Assembly: GCF_019336435.1 (NCBI RefSeq)
Contig: NZ_JAHWXQ010000001.1
Location: 372,001 to 436,000 of the forward strand
Length of the DNA: 64,000 nucleotides
From: Pontibacter populi
GTDB taxonomy: Bacteria; Bacteroidota; Bacteroidia; Cytophagales; Hymenobacteraceae
Direction of reading: 5' to 3'
The first letter of the stretch is position 1; every line of letters starts with the position of its first letter. The notes beneath the pieces were generated by a model that searched no databases, was not told the origin of the DNA, and saw only the letters and a list, made by a program, of their open reading frames with translations. The position numbers and the translations under genes are program-made. Positions 26,038 to 34,296 of this stretch are shown here, in pieces.

Positions 26038-26979
26038 ATGAAAGTAACTGTAGTTGGAGCTGGTAACGTTGGTGCAACTTGCGCTGATGTTTTGGCTTAC
26101 CGCGAAATCGCGAACGAAGTAGTTTTAGTGGATATTAAAGAAGGTTTTGCTGAGGGCAAAGCGCTTGATATCTGGCAGAAAGCCCCTATCAACCTTTACG
26201 ACACACGCACTGTTGGCGTAACAAACGATTACAGCAAAACTGCTGGTTCTGATGTAGTGGTTATTACATCTGGTTTGCCACGTAAGCCAGGTATGACGCG
26301 CGACGACCTGATCTCTACGAACGCAGGCATCGTGCAGTCAGTAACTGAAAATATTGTTAAGCATTCACCGGATGCAATCATCATTGTGGTTTCTAACCCA
26401 CTTGACGTGATGACTTATGCTGCTCACATTACCTCTAAGCTGCCACGTACACGCGTAATGGGTATGGCCGGTATCCTGGACACTGCCCGTTACAGAGCAT
26501 TCCTGGCTGAGGCCCTGAATGTATCTCCAAAAGACATCCAGGCGGTATTAATGGGTGGCCACGGCGACACCATGGTTCCGCTTCCGCGTTACACTACAGT
26601 TGGTGGTATCCCGGTAACAGAGCTGATCGGCGAAGAAGAACTGAATGCTATAGTTGAACGCACCAAGAACGGTGGTGGTGAACTTGTGAAACTCATGGGT
26701 ACTTCTGCCTGGTATGCACCGGGTTCAGCAGCTGCACAGATGGTAGAAGCCATCGTACGTGACCAGCGCCGTGTATTCCCAGTTTGCGTGAAGCTGGAAG
26801 GTGAGTACGGTATTGATGGTGTTTATTTAGGTGTACCGGTTATCTTAGGTAAGAACGGTATCGAGAAGATCATTGAACTGCAACTGAACGAAGACGAGAA
26901 GCAACTGCTTGAGACGTCTCGCGGACACGTGAAAGAAGTAATGGAAGCGCTTGACAACATCAACGCAGCCAAAGCTTAA
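26038..26979 (+). CDS. mdh: malate dehydrogenase
   Basis: 313 residues. Interconverts malate and oxaloacetate in the citric acid cycle with NAD. N-terminal Rossmann motif V-V-G-A-G-N-V-G-A-T-C-A, the substrate-binding loop L-P-R-K-P-G-M-T-R-D-D-L (two arginines that select dicarboxylates, separating it from lactate dehydrogenase), M-A-G-I-L-D-T-A-R and the catalytic His in G-G-H-G-D-T-M-V-P-L. LDH-like MDH subgroup. Single gene with terminator. Confidence 0.95.
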   Translation: MKVTVVGAGNVGATCADVLAYREIANEVVLVDIKEGFAEGKALDIWQKAPINLYDTRTVGVTNDYSKTAGSDVVVITSGLPRKPGMTRDDLISTNAGIVQSVTENIVKHSPDAIIIVVSNPLDVMTYAAHITSKLPRTRVMGMAGILDTARYRAFLAEALNVSPKDIQAVLMGGHGDTMVPLPRYTTVGGIPVTELIGEEELNAIVERTKNGGGELVKLMGTSAWYAPGSAAAQMVEAIVRDQRRVFPVCVKLEGEYGIDGVYLGVPVILGKNGIEKIIELQLNEDEKQLLETSRGHVKEVMEALDNINAAKA

Positions 26980-27004
26980 TTATAAAATTGCTTATTGATA
27001 AAGA

Positions 27005-27036
27005 AAGCGCCGCTTCTGAAAAGGAGCGGCGCTTTT
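27005..27036. terminator. terminator between mdh and a convergent small gene
   Basis: AAAGCGCCGCT / AGCGGCGCTTT stem, closing with TTTT on the mdh side and AAAG on the other; serves both directions. Confidence 0.85.
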
Positions 27037-27058
27037 GATTTATAGTTTAGGTTAGGGT

Positions 27059-27439
27059 TTACTCCTTAATACGAATTGCTTCAGGTACAGGAATAGTTAC
27101 CTTCTCATTTTGGTGGATTACACTTTTCAAATACCGATCCGCAGCTTCCACATTTTCTTTGAAGGTAAGAATCACAATTCCATCTTTCATCTCTTCAGTC
27201 AAATTTTCGACACCTTCCAATTCTTTTATTACCTGCACTTCATTTATCCAATCCGGGTTGATCTCTTTTAAAGCCATTTCAGGTAATTTATAGTCAACGC
27301 CATTCGTCCTGAGAACAAACAAAGGCTTCTTAGAAACAGTATTATTTGTTTCAACTATTTGAGTAGGGGAAATCTGCACAACTACATTACCAGAAATGAG
27401 AGCTAGTATTAAGGTAATACCTAAAAGAATGTATTTCAT
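27059..27439 (-). CDS. small exported protein with TonB-plug-like segment
   Basis: 126 residues. N-terminal signal-like helix (MKYILLGITLILALISG). Residues about 38-95 read K-P-L-F-V-L-R-T-N-G-V-D-Y ... I-N-P-D-W-I-N-E-V-Q-V-I-K ... D-G-I-V-I-L-T-F-K. This recalls the TonB-dependent-receptor plug pattern P-L-x-V-x-D-G ... I-x-P-x-x-I-x-x-I-x-V-L-K ... G-V-I-x-I-x-T-K. Similar stand-alone segments occur in Bacteroidota carboxypeptidase-like and signalling proteins. No barrel is present, so it cannot be a receptor by itself. Function unknown. Confidence 0.7.
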   Translation of the reverse strand: MKYILLGITLILALISGNVVVQISPTQIVETNNTVSKKPLFVLRTNGVDYKLPEMALKEINPDWINEVQVIKELEGVENLTEEMKDGIVILTFKENVEAADRYLKSVIHQNEKVTIPVPEAIRIKE

Positions 27440-27593
27440 AAGGAGTTAGTTTATTTGATAGTTGAACTATAAGGTAGGGAAAAATCGGAATATTCCGGCA
27501 CTTTCTAATTTGAGCTTCTCATAGCAGCTTTTCAAGGAAGTGAGAGAGTTTTGTTATTGCTATCTTATTGTTTCGTAGTTAGGTTGGTCCAAC

Positions 27594-28294
27594 CACCCCC
27601 AGCCCCTACTTGTCTAAGGCAGGGAGAATTATGTGCGACTTCTCTGTCTGTCATCCTGAAAGGATCTTGGGAGAAGGGAAGTAAGACCTTTCCCAAGAGG
27701 GGAATTTCTGCTTTTGCTATAGTTGGTGGCTACAGCTCTATAGTTATAGTTTCAACACCCCTGTAGTCTCCTCAAGGGGACAATTTTGCTATTACCAATT
27801 TCAGTTCTATAGTTATTGTTTGTCATCCCCCGCCCCCTTCAAAGGGGGACTTTCTGCTACTGCTTTCCATCTGTCATTTCGACGTCAGGACAAATCTGAA
27901 TTAACTATAGTTACATACCGTAATTACGCCAGGTTCACCTGTCCCTTTGAAACTACAACCACGATAAATCTCGAAGCTTATAATTTCAAACTAGGGCGAG
28001 TGGTTGCTATGAGAAATGTATCAGTCTTTGGGTGGAGCGCCTTGTAGATTTGCGGTACCGTAGGTATTGCGACGCAGGAGCAAAGCAAATGTACACCGCG
28101 CGATGCCCGAAGACGGGGCCTCCCGGCCGTGAGGGCACCAAAGCCAACTATAGAACTGTAGATTTGTAGAGCTCCCAGGATTAGAGGAGATTTGAAAGAA
28201 AAGGCTTGATTCCGATTGTAGAGTAGCTACCTATAGAACTTTAGCTTCTCGAACTATAAGCTGAGATAGATTTCTCACTTCGTTCGAAATGACA
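27594..28294 (+). repeat. composite intergenic hairpin repeat, copy 2 (complete)
   Basis: Best-preserved copy. Plus-strand order: B (27594-27635), X (about 27650-27690, ATCCTGAAAGGAT), C remnant (27690-27710), D (27750-27790), E (27820-27862), then element A on the minus strand (27872-28294). Element A carries inverted ends, TGTCATTTCGA... at 27872 and ...TCGAAATGACA ending at 28294. Spacers carry CTATAGTT. No conserved frame. Flanking 27440-27593 shows nothing else. Confidence 0.85.
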
Positions 28295-28307
28295 AAAGAT
28301 CAAACAA

Positions 28308-28341
28308 AAAAGGGATTGCAACTATAGTTGCAATCCCTTTT
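28308..28341 (-). terminator. recR terminator, 34-bp perfect palindrome
   Basis: Stem AAAAGGGATTGCAACTA paired with its exact complement. The centre is the octamer palindrome AACTATAGTT. Confidence 0.88.
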
Positions 28342-28361
28342 CAGAAATCTCTTAATCTAGT

Positions 28362-28976
28362 TTAAACTCTACCGTAAGCAGTTCTTTCCACGATACTTCG
28401 GCCTAAGGTAATTTCATCAGTATATTCCAGTTCACCACCAACTGGTATGCCTCGTGCAATCGATGTAATCTTCAGATTCTGATGGTCGCGCAGTTTGCGG
28501 GTGAGGTAAAAAGCAGTAGTATCGCCTTCCATAGTCGGGCTTATTGCCATCAGCACTTCTCTTACTTCTGTTGAAGGCAACAGGCGCTCCAGCAAACTAT
28601 CGATATGCAGGTCTGATGGGCCAACGCCTTCCAGAGGCGAAATAACACCACCTAATACATGATACAAGCCTTTGTACTGCGCCGTATTTTCAATCGCGAT
28701 CACATCACGGATATCACTTACTACACACAGCAGACTACGGTCACGGAGCGGGTTGGCGCAGATGCCACAAACTTCGGTATCTGAAATGTTATGGCAGGTG
28801 GTGCAGTGTTTTACTTCTGTCCGCATTTTCACCAATGCCTCAGCCAGCGAAAAGGTATCTTCCGATTCGTTTTTGAGCAGGTGCAACGCTAAGCGAAGGG
28901 CCGTTTTTTTTCCTACACCGGGCAGCTTGGCCAGCTCTTCCACGGCATTTTCTATTAGCTTCGACGGAAACTCCAT
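28362..28976 (-). CDS. recR: recombination protein RecR
   Basis: 204 residues. Works with RecO (and RecF) to load RecA at gaps. N-terminal helix-hairpin-helix L-P-G-V-G-K-K-T-A-L-R-L-A, a Cys4 zinc finger (C-x2-C ... C-G-I-C at about 57-72), then TOPRIM L-C-V-V-S-D-I-R-D-V and the C-terminal R-G-I-P-V-G-G-E-L-E-Y. Normal length. Nine bp separate it from the upstream clpS; the two are probably co-transcribed. Confidence 0.96.
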   Translation of the reverse strand: MEFPSKLIENAVEELAKLPGVGKKTALRLALHLLKNESEDTFSLAEALVKMRTEVKHCTTCHNISDTEVCGICANPLRDRSLLCVVSDIRDVIAIENTAQYKGLYHVLGGVISPLEGVGPSDLHIDSLLERLLPSTEVREVLMAISPTMEGDTTAFYLTRKLRDHQNLKITSIARGIPVGGELEYTDEITLGRSIVERTAYGRV

Positions 28977-28985
28977 TTAACCTCC

Positions 28986-29267
28986 TTACTGAATATCCGC
29001 AGAAAGCGATTTGTTGTGCAACGAGGTACACATACCAGACAACTCCTCGTAAGAGCCCATTTTAACGGTACACTTGCCTTTGTAATGGATAAGCAATGTG
29101 CATTGCTCTGCCTGTTCTGCAGTGTGGCCGCATACTTTAATCAGCGTCTCGATCACGTGGTCAAAAGTATTTACGTCATCATTAAAAACGATAAGCTGGC
29201 GCAGGTCGGTATTCTCTTCCAGCACAGCAACATCTTCCTGATGTAAAATTTCTCTCTCAGTATTCAT
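28986..29267 (-). CDS. clpS: ATP-dependent Clp protease adaptor ClpS
   Basis: 93 residues. ClpS recognises N-degron substrates and delivers them to ClpA(C)P. Contains L-I-V-F-N-D-D-V-N-T-F-D-H-V-I-E-T-L and the C-terminal G-K-C-T-V-K-M-G-S-Y-E-E-L, the ClpS core; the N-D-D and H residues that bind the N-terminal amino acid are present. ATG at 29265-29267. Pairs with recR. Confidence 0.88.
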   Translation of the reverse strand: MNTEREILHQEDVAVLEENTDLRQLIVFNDDVNTFDHVIETLIKVCGHTAEQAEQCTLLIHYKGKCTVKMGSYEELSGMCTSLHNKSLSADIQ

Positions 29268-29271
29268 GGTA

Positions 29272-29279
29272 CAAATTTA
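29272..29279 (-). promoter_or_regulatory. clpS: candidate -7 box immediately before clpS
   Basis: Reads TAAATTTG on the minus strand and ends 5 bp before the clpS ATG. If used, the transcript would be essentially leaderless. No -33 box visible at the expected spacing. Confidence 0.3.
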
Positions 29280-29415
29280 CGTAATTTACAGGACTTTAGG
29301 AAGCAGCTACTTAACTATAACACAGCTCGGCTGCTGCCCGAAGTATAGTTTTTAACAATCCGGAGTAGCTTATAATTCCTGTACACAAAACATACTGAAC
29401 TATAGTTTTTGCAGC

Positions 29416-29443
29416 TTGTCACGCATAAAAGGCGCTATTTTTG
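29416..29443 (+). promoter_or_regulatory. Bacteroidota-type promoter for the S9 peptidase gene
   Basis: TTG at 29416-29418, a 17-bp spacer, TATTTTTG at 29436-29443 (TAnnTTTG). Predicted start of transcription near 29450, leader about 60 nt. Confidence 0.5.
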
Positions 29444-29510
29444 CTCTTTAACCGGAATACTGTTTTCTTGCAGTTAATTACACTTTCAACAACCACCAAT
29501 TTAATCTATA

Positions 29511-31682
29511 ATGATCTTTTCGAACCGATTGAAAGGGCTGGCATTTACGTTTTTGCTTGCTGTTGCCGCGTTGCAACTACAGGCCCAGGACAAAATGCTG
29601 ACCATGGAAGATGCCATCATTAACCCGGCACTTCAACCAGAAAACCTGCGCCAGCTTAACTGGGTAGCAGGTTCCGACGACTTCACCTATGTTAAAGACA
29701 ATGCACTTATCCGTGGTAGCGCGAAATCAACCAAGCACAAAACCATACTTACAGTAGATAAGCTGAGTGCTGCGTTGCAGGCTGCCGGCGCTAAAGAAGT
29801 AAAAAGCTTCCCGGCTGTGTTGTGGCAGGATGCGCACACAATGGTACTGAACCTGCAGGGCAAGATATTTAACTACAACCTGAAAAACGGAAAAGCAACT
29901 ATAGTTACTTCTTATGCTGCCGATGCCGAGAATGCAGAACTGGACCCAACCAAACAGCGCATAGCCTATACCAAAGGCAACAACCTGTATGTTTCTGCCC
30001 CGGGTGCTGCCGATGTAGCAGTTACCAATGAGCAAAACGAAGCTATCGTTAACGGACAAGCGGCGCACCGCTCTGAGTTCGGAATCAGCAAAGGCACATT
30101 CTGGTCACCAACTGGTAAGAACCTGGCGTTTTACCGCATGGACCAGACCATGGTTACTGATTATCCACTGGTTGATATAGCCCCGCTTCCGGCAAAACTG
30201 AATAACATTAAATACCCGATGGCTGGCGGCAAGAGCCACCACGTTACGGTGGGTGTTTACAACACTGCTACCAAGCAGACTACTTTCCTGAAAACCGGCG
30301 AACCTGCCGAGCAATACCTGACCAACATTACCTGGAGCCCGGACGAAAAACACATCTACATTGCTGTAGTTAACCGCGACCAGAACCACATGAAACTGAA
30401 CCAGTACGATGCTGCTACCGGTGAATTTGTAAAAACGCTGCTGGAAGAAAAACACGCCAAGTATGTAGAGCCTGAGAAAGGGTTATACTTTGTACCTGGT
30501 AAAAACAACCAGTTCGTAAGAGTGAGCGAGCGCACCTGTTTCGACCATTTATACCTGTATGATACCAACGGCAAAGAGATCAGAACCCTGACTAAAGGTG
30601 ATTGGATGATAACTGATGTACTTGGTTTCAGCAAGGATGGCAAGAAACTATACTATAGCGCAACTGCTGAGAGCCCGCTGGAGCGCCACTTTTATAGTGT
30701 AGACTTAAGTAATGGCAAGAGCACTCGTTTGTCGCAGGGCGGCGGTACGCACAGCGCCAAACTTAGCCCGAACGGCAATTACATCATCGACACTTACAGC
30801 AGCCAGGTAACGCCACGCAAGATCTGGGTGATCAACAATAAAGACGGTAAAGTAGCGCAAACACTGCTTACTTCTAAAAACCCTGTAGCTGATTATACAC
30901 TTGGCGAAGTAACCATCTTCCCTATTAAAGCGGATGATGGAACGGATCTTTACACCCGCATGATCACGCCTCCGAACTTTGATAAGAACAAGAAATACCC
31001 GGTGGTAGTGTACGTGTATGGTGGCCCGCACCTGCAACTGATAACAAATAGCTGGCTGGGTGGCGCTAATCTTTGGATGCAGTTAATGGCCCAGAAAGGC
31101 TATATCGTATTTACTTTAGATCCACGTGGTACTTCAGGCCGTGGGCTTGAGTTTGAGCAGGAAACGTTCCGCCAGTTAGGTACAGTTGAGATGGCAGACC
31201 AGCTGCGTGGTGTAGAATACCTGAAATCGTTACCTTATGTAGATGCTGACCGCATGGGTATTCATGGCTGGAGCTTTGGTGGATTTATGACAACATCCAT
31301 GATGCTTAAATCGCCTGACACCTTTAAAGTTGGCGTGGCCGGCGGTCCGGTTATCGACTGGAATTACTACGAAATTATGTACACCGAGCGCTACATGGAC
31401 TCTCCGGAGCAGAACCCGGAAGGCTATAAAAATGCCAACCTGCTGAACTACGTAAAGGACCTGAAAGGCAAATTGCTCATGATACATGGCACTGTAGACG
31501 ATGTAGTTGTTTGGCAGCATAGCCTGGCGTTCATCAAAAAAGCGGTAGACGAAGGCATATTGCTGGATTACTTTGTGTACCCGGGCCATCCGCATAACGT
31601 GATCGGCAAAGACCGCGTGCACCTGATGCGAAAAGTAACGCAGTACCTGGATGATAACCTGAAAGCTACTCCACAACAATAA
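29511..31682 (+). CDS. S9 family prolyl oligopeptidase / dipeptidyl peptidase IV
   Basis: 723 residues. A signal peptide (about 1-24, A-A-L-Q-L-Q-A-Q) places it in the periplasm or outside. The N-terminal two thirds (about 40-480) form the eight-bladed DPP-IV propeller, followed by the alpha/beta-hydrolase domain: G-G-P-H, the nucleophile G-W-S-F-G-G-F, the acid D in H-G-T-V-D-D-V-V and the His in Y-P-G-H-P-H-N-V. E-M-Y-T-E-R-Y-type elements support the DPP-IV subfamily. Cleaves X-Pro dipeptides; likely nutrient acquisition. Single gene with terminator. Confidence 0.93.
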   Translation: MIFSNRLKGLAFTFLLAVAALQLQAQDKMLTMEDAIINPALQPENLRQLNWVAGSDDFTYVKDNALIRGSAKSTKHKTILTVDKLSAALQAAGAKEVKSFPAVLWQDAHTMVLNLQGKIFNYNLKNGKATIVTSYAADAENAELDPTKQRIAYTKGNNLYVSAPGAADVAVTNEQNEAIVNGQAAHRSEFGISKGTFWSPTGKNLAFYRMDQTMVTDYPLVDIAPLPAKLNNIKYPMAGGKSHHVTVGVYNTATKQTTFLKTGEPAEQYLTNITWSPDEKHIYIAVVNRDQNHMKLNQYDAATGEFVKTLLEEKHAKYVEPEKGLYFVPGKNNQFVRVSERTCFDHLYLYDTNGKEIRTLTKGDWMITDVLGFSKDGKKLYYSATAESPLERHFYSVDLSNGKSTRLSQGGGTHSAKLSPNGNYIIDTYSSQVTPRKIWVINNKDGKVAQTLLTSKNPVADYTLGEVTIFPIKADDGTDLYTRMITPPNFDKNKKYPVVVYVYGGPHLQLITNSWLGGANLWMQLMAQKGYIVFTLDPRGTSGRGLEFEQETFRQLGTVEMADQLRGVEYLKSLPYVDADRMGIHGWSFGGFMTTSMMLKSPDTFKVGVAGGPVIDWNYYEIMYTERYMDSPEQNPEGYKNANLLNYVKDLKGKLLMIHGTVDDVVVWQHSLAFIKKAVDEGILLDYFVYPGHPHNVIGKDRVHLMRKVTQYLDDNLKATPQQ

Positions 31683-31691
31683 CAACTATAA

Positions 31692-31724
31692 AAAAGGCGC
31701 TGATGATCTCAGCGCCTTTTTTAT
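31692..31724 (+). terminator. terminator of the S9 peptidase gene
   Basis: AAAAAAGGCGCTGA / TCAGCGCCTTTTTT with a short loop, about 10 bp after the stop. Confidence 0.9.
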
Positions 31725-31918
31725 TTCATGGCGCGAGCGTCTTCGCTCGTGATCAATTATAGCGGGGCCTCCGGCCCCTTTAGTATGTTGGCAGGAGGAT
31801 AGATAGTGGAAACTATTAACACCCGTCCAAAGGCCTAACTATAACAAGTCGCGAGCCAAGACGCGAGCGCTATCGTTAGCAACTCAAACTATAAATTTAC
31901 CTGAAACCCTTATTTACG

Positions 31919-31926
31919 TACCTTTG
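31919..31926 (+). promoter_or_regulatory. -7 box for the 180-residue gene
   Basis: TACCTTTG matches TAnnTTTG; predicted start near 31933, leader about 25 nt before the ATG at 31957. The -33 region is unclear. The 31725-31918 stretch before it has GGCGCGAGCG.. and CCGGAGGC-type GC-rich palindromes but no gene. Confidence 0.45.
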
Positions 31927-31956
31927 CACAAGTGTTAACATTTATACATTTTCCTG

Positions 31957-32499
31957 ATGCCTGCACCTTCTGCATCTTTCAAAAAAGCCATTAAACAACT
32001 CGGTGATAAGGAGAAAGAAACCTTATTGCTGAAAGCTGTGCGCCGCGATGCCGAACTATACGATATGTTTGCTTTCGAACTCGGCGAAATTACATTGGAG
32101 GAACTGCAGGAACGAAGCCAGGATATGATACATGAGCTTTTGCTGAACGCAACAGGCCGCAGTTTAACCAAAGCCCTGGCCAAGGCACTGCGCAAAGCTC
32201 TGAAAGAAATTGCCCGTTTTAAACGTGTAACCAAAGACAAAAAGGCCGAAGTGGAGCTGCATCTTTACGTTCTGGATATCATCTTCCGGAACTATACCGG
32301 CCAGTTCGATAGCTACTATAAAGTTTTCTACACCTCAACGGCTAAATTGCTGCTCAAAACGATACTGCTCATCCGCAAAAACCTGCACGAAGATTACCAC
32401 CTGGAATATAAAGCTGACATCGACGATTACCTGGAACAGATTCGGAACCGCAATAAACCGCTGCCAATAGAATTGCCGAAAGAGTTTGAGCTGGAGTAA
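31957..32499 (+). CDS. hypothetical cytoplasmic protein
   Basis: 180 residues, no signal peptide or membrane span. Highly charged and predicted helical, with a basic central stretch (T-K-A-L-A-K-A-L-R-K-A-L-K-E-I-A-R-F-K-R) and a Leu/Ile-rich helix (K-L-L-L-K-T-I-L-L-I-R-K). Acidic Pro-rich end (P-I-E-L-P-K-E-F-E-L-E). I do not recognise a domain. Ordinary codon use. Stands between the S9 peptidase and the surface-protein cluster, with its own -7 box; nothing in the context assigns a role. Confidence 0.75.
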   Translation: MPAPSASFKKAIKQLGDKEKETLLLKAVRRDAELYDMFAFELGEITLEELQERSQDMIHELLLNATGRSLTKALAKALRKALKEIARFKRVTKDKKAEVELHLYVLDIIFRNYTGQFDSYYKVFYTSTAKLLLKTILLIRKNLHEDYHLEYKADIDDYLEQIRNRNKPLPIELPKEFELE

Positions 32500-32597
32500 T
32501 ATATCCATACCCTTTTATAGTTTTCAGTAATATGTTCCTATATTTATAAGAGAATTACATTATAAGAATCTCTTAATTTAAGCAGGAACAGACTTAA

Positions 32598-34286
32598 GTG
32601 AAAGTTATACCAAACAGGCTTGGCAACAATAGGTGTGGTCACAGTAGCTTGATACCCTTCTCTATACTTTTTGTGCTTGTTTCGTTTTGCCTTTGGGGCT
32701 GCTCAGAGGACGAGGAAGTGATAGGCCCATTGCGCAAAAGCGACAGAACCGTTATTAATACCCGTCCGCCATCTTTTGTTACTGTAGACTCTGCTGCACT
32801 CAGTGCTGAGATACTTGAAACCGGCCCTTTGCCAATTATAGAAGCAGGCTTCCTTCTTTCTCAGGACCCGCAGCCTACCCCTGAAACAGGCACTTTTATT
32901 AAAGTTTCGGAGGGAGCCAAAGCCGGGCCCTATAGTATAGTTGCCAAAAATCTGGATGCGAATAAAAAATACTACTATCGCTTTTATGCTAAAGATAAAG
33001 AGCAGGTTCTTTGGGGTAGTATACAATCGTTTACAACATCAGGAATTGCTATCAGCAGGGTCAGTTATGGAGATGTAGCCGATGCCGCTGATTTTTATGA
33101 GGCAGGTGCAGGAAACAATATGATGATCCAGGGTACTAACTTCAGTCGGAAAGCATCGGAGAACATAGTTAAGATAGGAAATATAGTAGTACCCGTTACC
33201 TCAGTGTTTGTTTTTAACGAACTGGAACAGGCTACCGTTTTGTCCTTTACTATTCCGGAGCATATCACCCCAGGCAATTATGAGATATCCGTAACAAGGG
33301 CTGGACAGACAGTAAAAGCATCGGAGCTATTACGCATACTGCCTGGTAAATGGAAACGGCTGCAGAACACTAACATGAGCATGCTGGCCGGAAGGCCAAC
33401 CTATAGTGCCAGTGCCTTTGCACTAGATGGTAAGGGGTATGTTGCCGGCCTGCTTCCTTATCTGCCGGTCAGCCTTTATCAATATACTGCTGATCCAGAG
33501 AGCTGGACTAAACTGAAGATCACTATTGATACATACCACACTTTTCTGACAGCCTTTGGGTTAAACAGTAAGATTTATGCAGGGGTAGCAGCACCCAACT
33601 ATAACAATACAACCCAGTTCCGCTATGAGGTAAAGCTACACGCCGTAGACCCGGTTACTGGTGCGCAGGAGCAAAAACAACCAATGCCTGCAGGCTACCC
33701 TACCAGCAGTGTTACCATCACAAGGTTTACCATCGGTGATAAGGCTTATATGGGTGGGGGCAATTATGCTATCGATAGCTGGGGAAACAGGGTTGCTCGG
33801 AAAGACTTCTACCAATACACACCTGCCATCGACAACTGGACCAGAATATCCGATTTCCCGGGAAAATCCACTACCAATGCCATAACTTTTGAAATAAACG
33901 GCACAGCCTACTTAGTAGCCCCTACGCATGATAATAAGGTCCTCCCGGAAGTGTGGGCTTATGAGTCCGGCACAAACACTTGGACCCGGAAAAGGGATTT
34001 CCCAGGTCAGTTAAAAACCAGCATGACGGGATATGCTATCGGCTCGGCTGGTTATGTTATAGGCGGCACTGTAAATCCTTACAGCTATAGTTATAACGGT
34101 CCTGATAAAAGAGATTTCTGGAAATATGACCCTGCCACAGATACCTGGCAGGAAGTGGCCAGTTTTGATGGAAACAATTCTACAGGGATCGTGAGCTTTG
34201 CGATGCATGGTAAGGCGTACGTTGTCTATCAGCCATCCCAATACAGTAATACATCAATCGTTTGGGAGTATACTCCAGCTCCATAA
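32598..34286 (+). CDS. lipoprotein with IPT/TIG and Kelch-like repeats
   Basis: 562 residues. GTG start at 32598; no in-frame ATG opens the signal (a TTG at 32649 is an alternative). Signal ends F-C-L-W-G-C-S, so lipid-modified Cys near 35, followed by acidic E-D-E-E as in surface-exposed Bacteroidota lipoproteins. Order: fibronectin-like beta domain (about 50-150), IPT/TIG domain (about 175-245: M-I-Q-G-T-N-F-S ... V-P-V-T-S), then Kelch-like blades (about 245-560: K-W-K-R-L-Q-N-T; Y-Q-Y-T-P-A-I-D-N-W-T-R-I; V-W-A-Y-E-S-G-T-N-T-W-T-R-K; F-W-K-Y-D-P-A-T-D-T-W-Q-E-V). Kelch propellers usually bind proteins or glycans. First of four co-oriented genes. Confidence 0.85.
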   Translation: MKVIPNRLGNNRCGHSSLIPFSILFVLVSFCLWGCSEDEEVIGPLRKSDRTVINTRPPSFVTVDSAALSAEILETGPLPIIEAGFLLSQDPQPTPETGTFIKVSEGAKAGPYSIVAKNLDANKKYYYRFYAKDKEQVLWGSIQSFTTSGIAISRVSYGDVADAADFYEAGAGNNMMIQGTNFSRKASENIVKIGNIVVPVTSVFVFNELEQATVLSFTIPEHITPGNYEISVTRAGQTVKASELLRILPGKWKRLQNTNMSMLAGRPTYSASAFALDGKGYVAGLLPYLPVSLYQYTADPESWTKLKITIDTYHTFLTAFGLNSKIYAGVAAPNYNNTTQFRYEVKLHAVDPVTGAQEQKQPMPAGYPTSSVTITRFTIGDKAYMGGGNYAIDSWGNRVARKDFYQYTPAIDNWTRISDFPGKSTTNAITFEINGTAYLVAPTHDNKVLPEVWAYESGTNTWTRKRDFPGQLKTSMTGYAIGSAGYVIGGTVNPYSYSYNGPDKRDFWKYDPATDTWQEVASFDGNNSTGIVSFAMHGKAYVVYQPSQYSNTSIVWEYTPAP

Positions 34287-34296
34287 ATTATCGATC

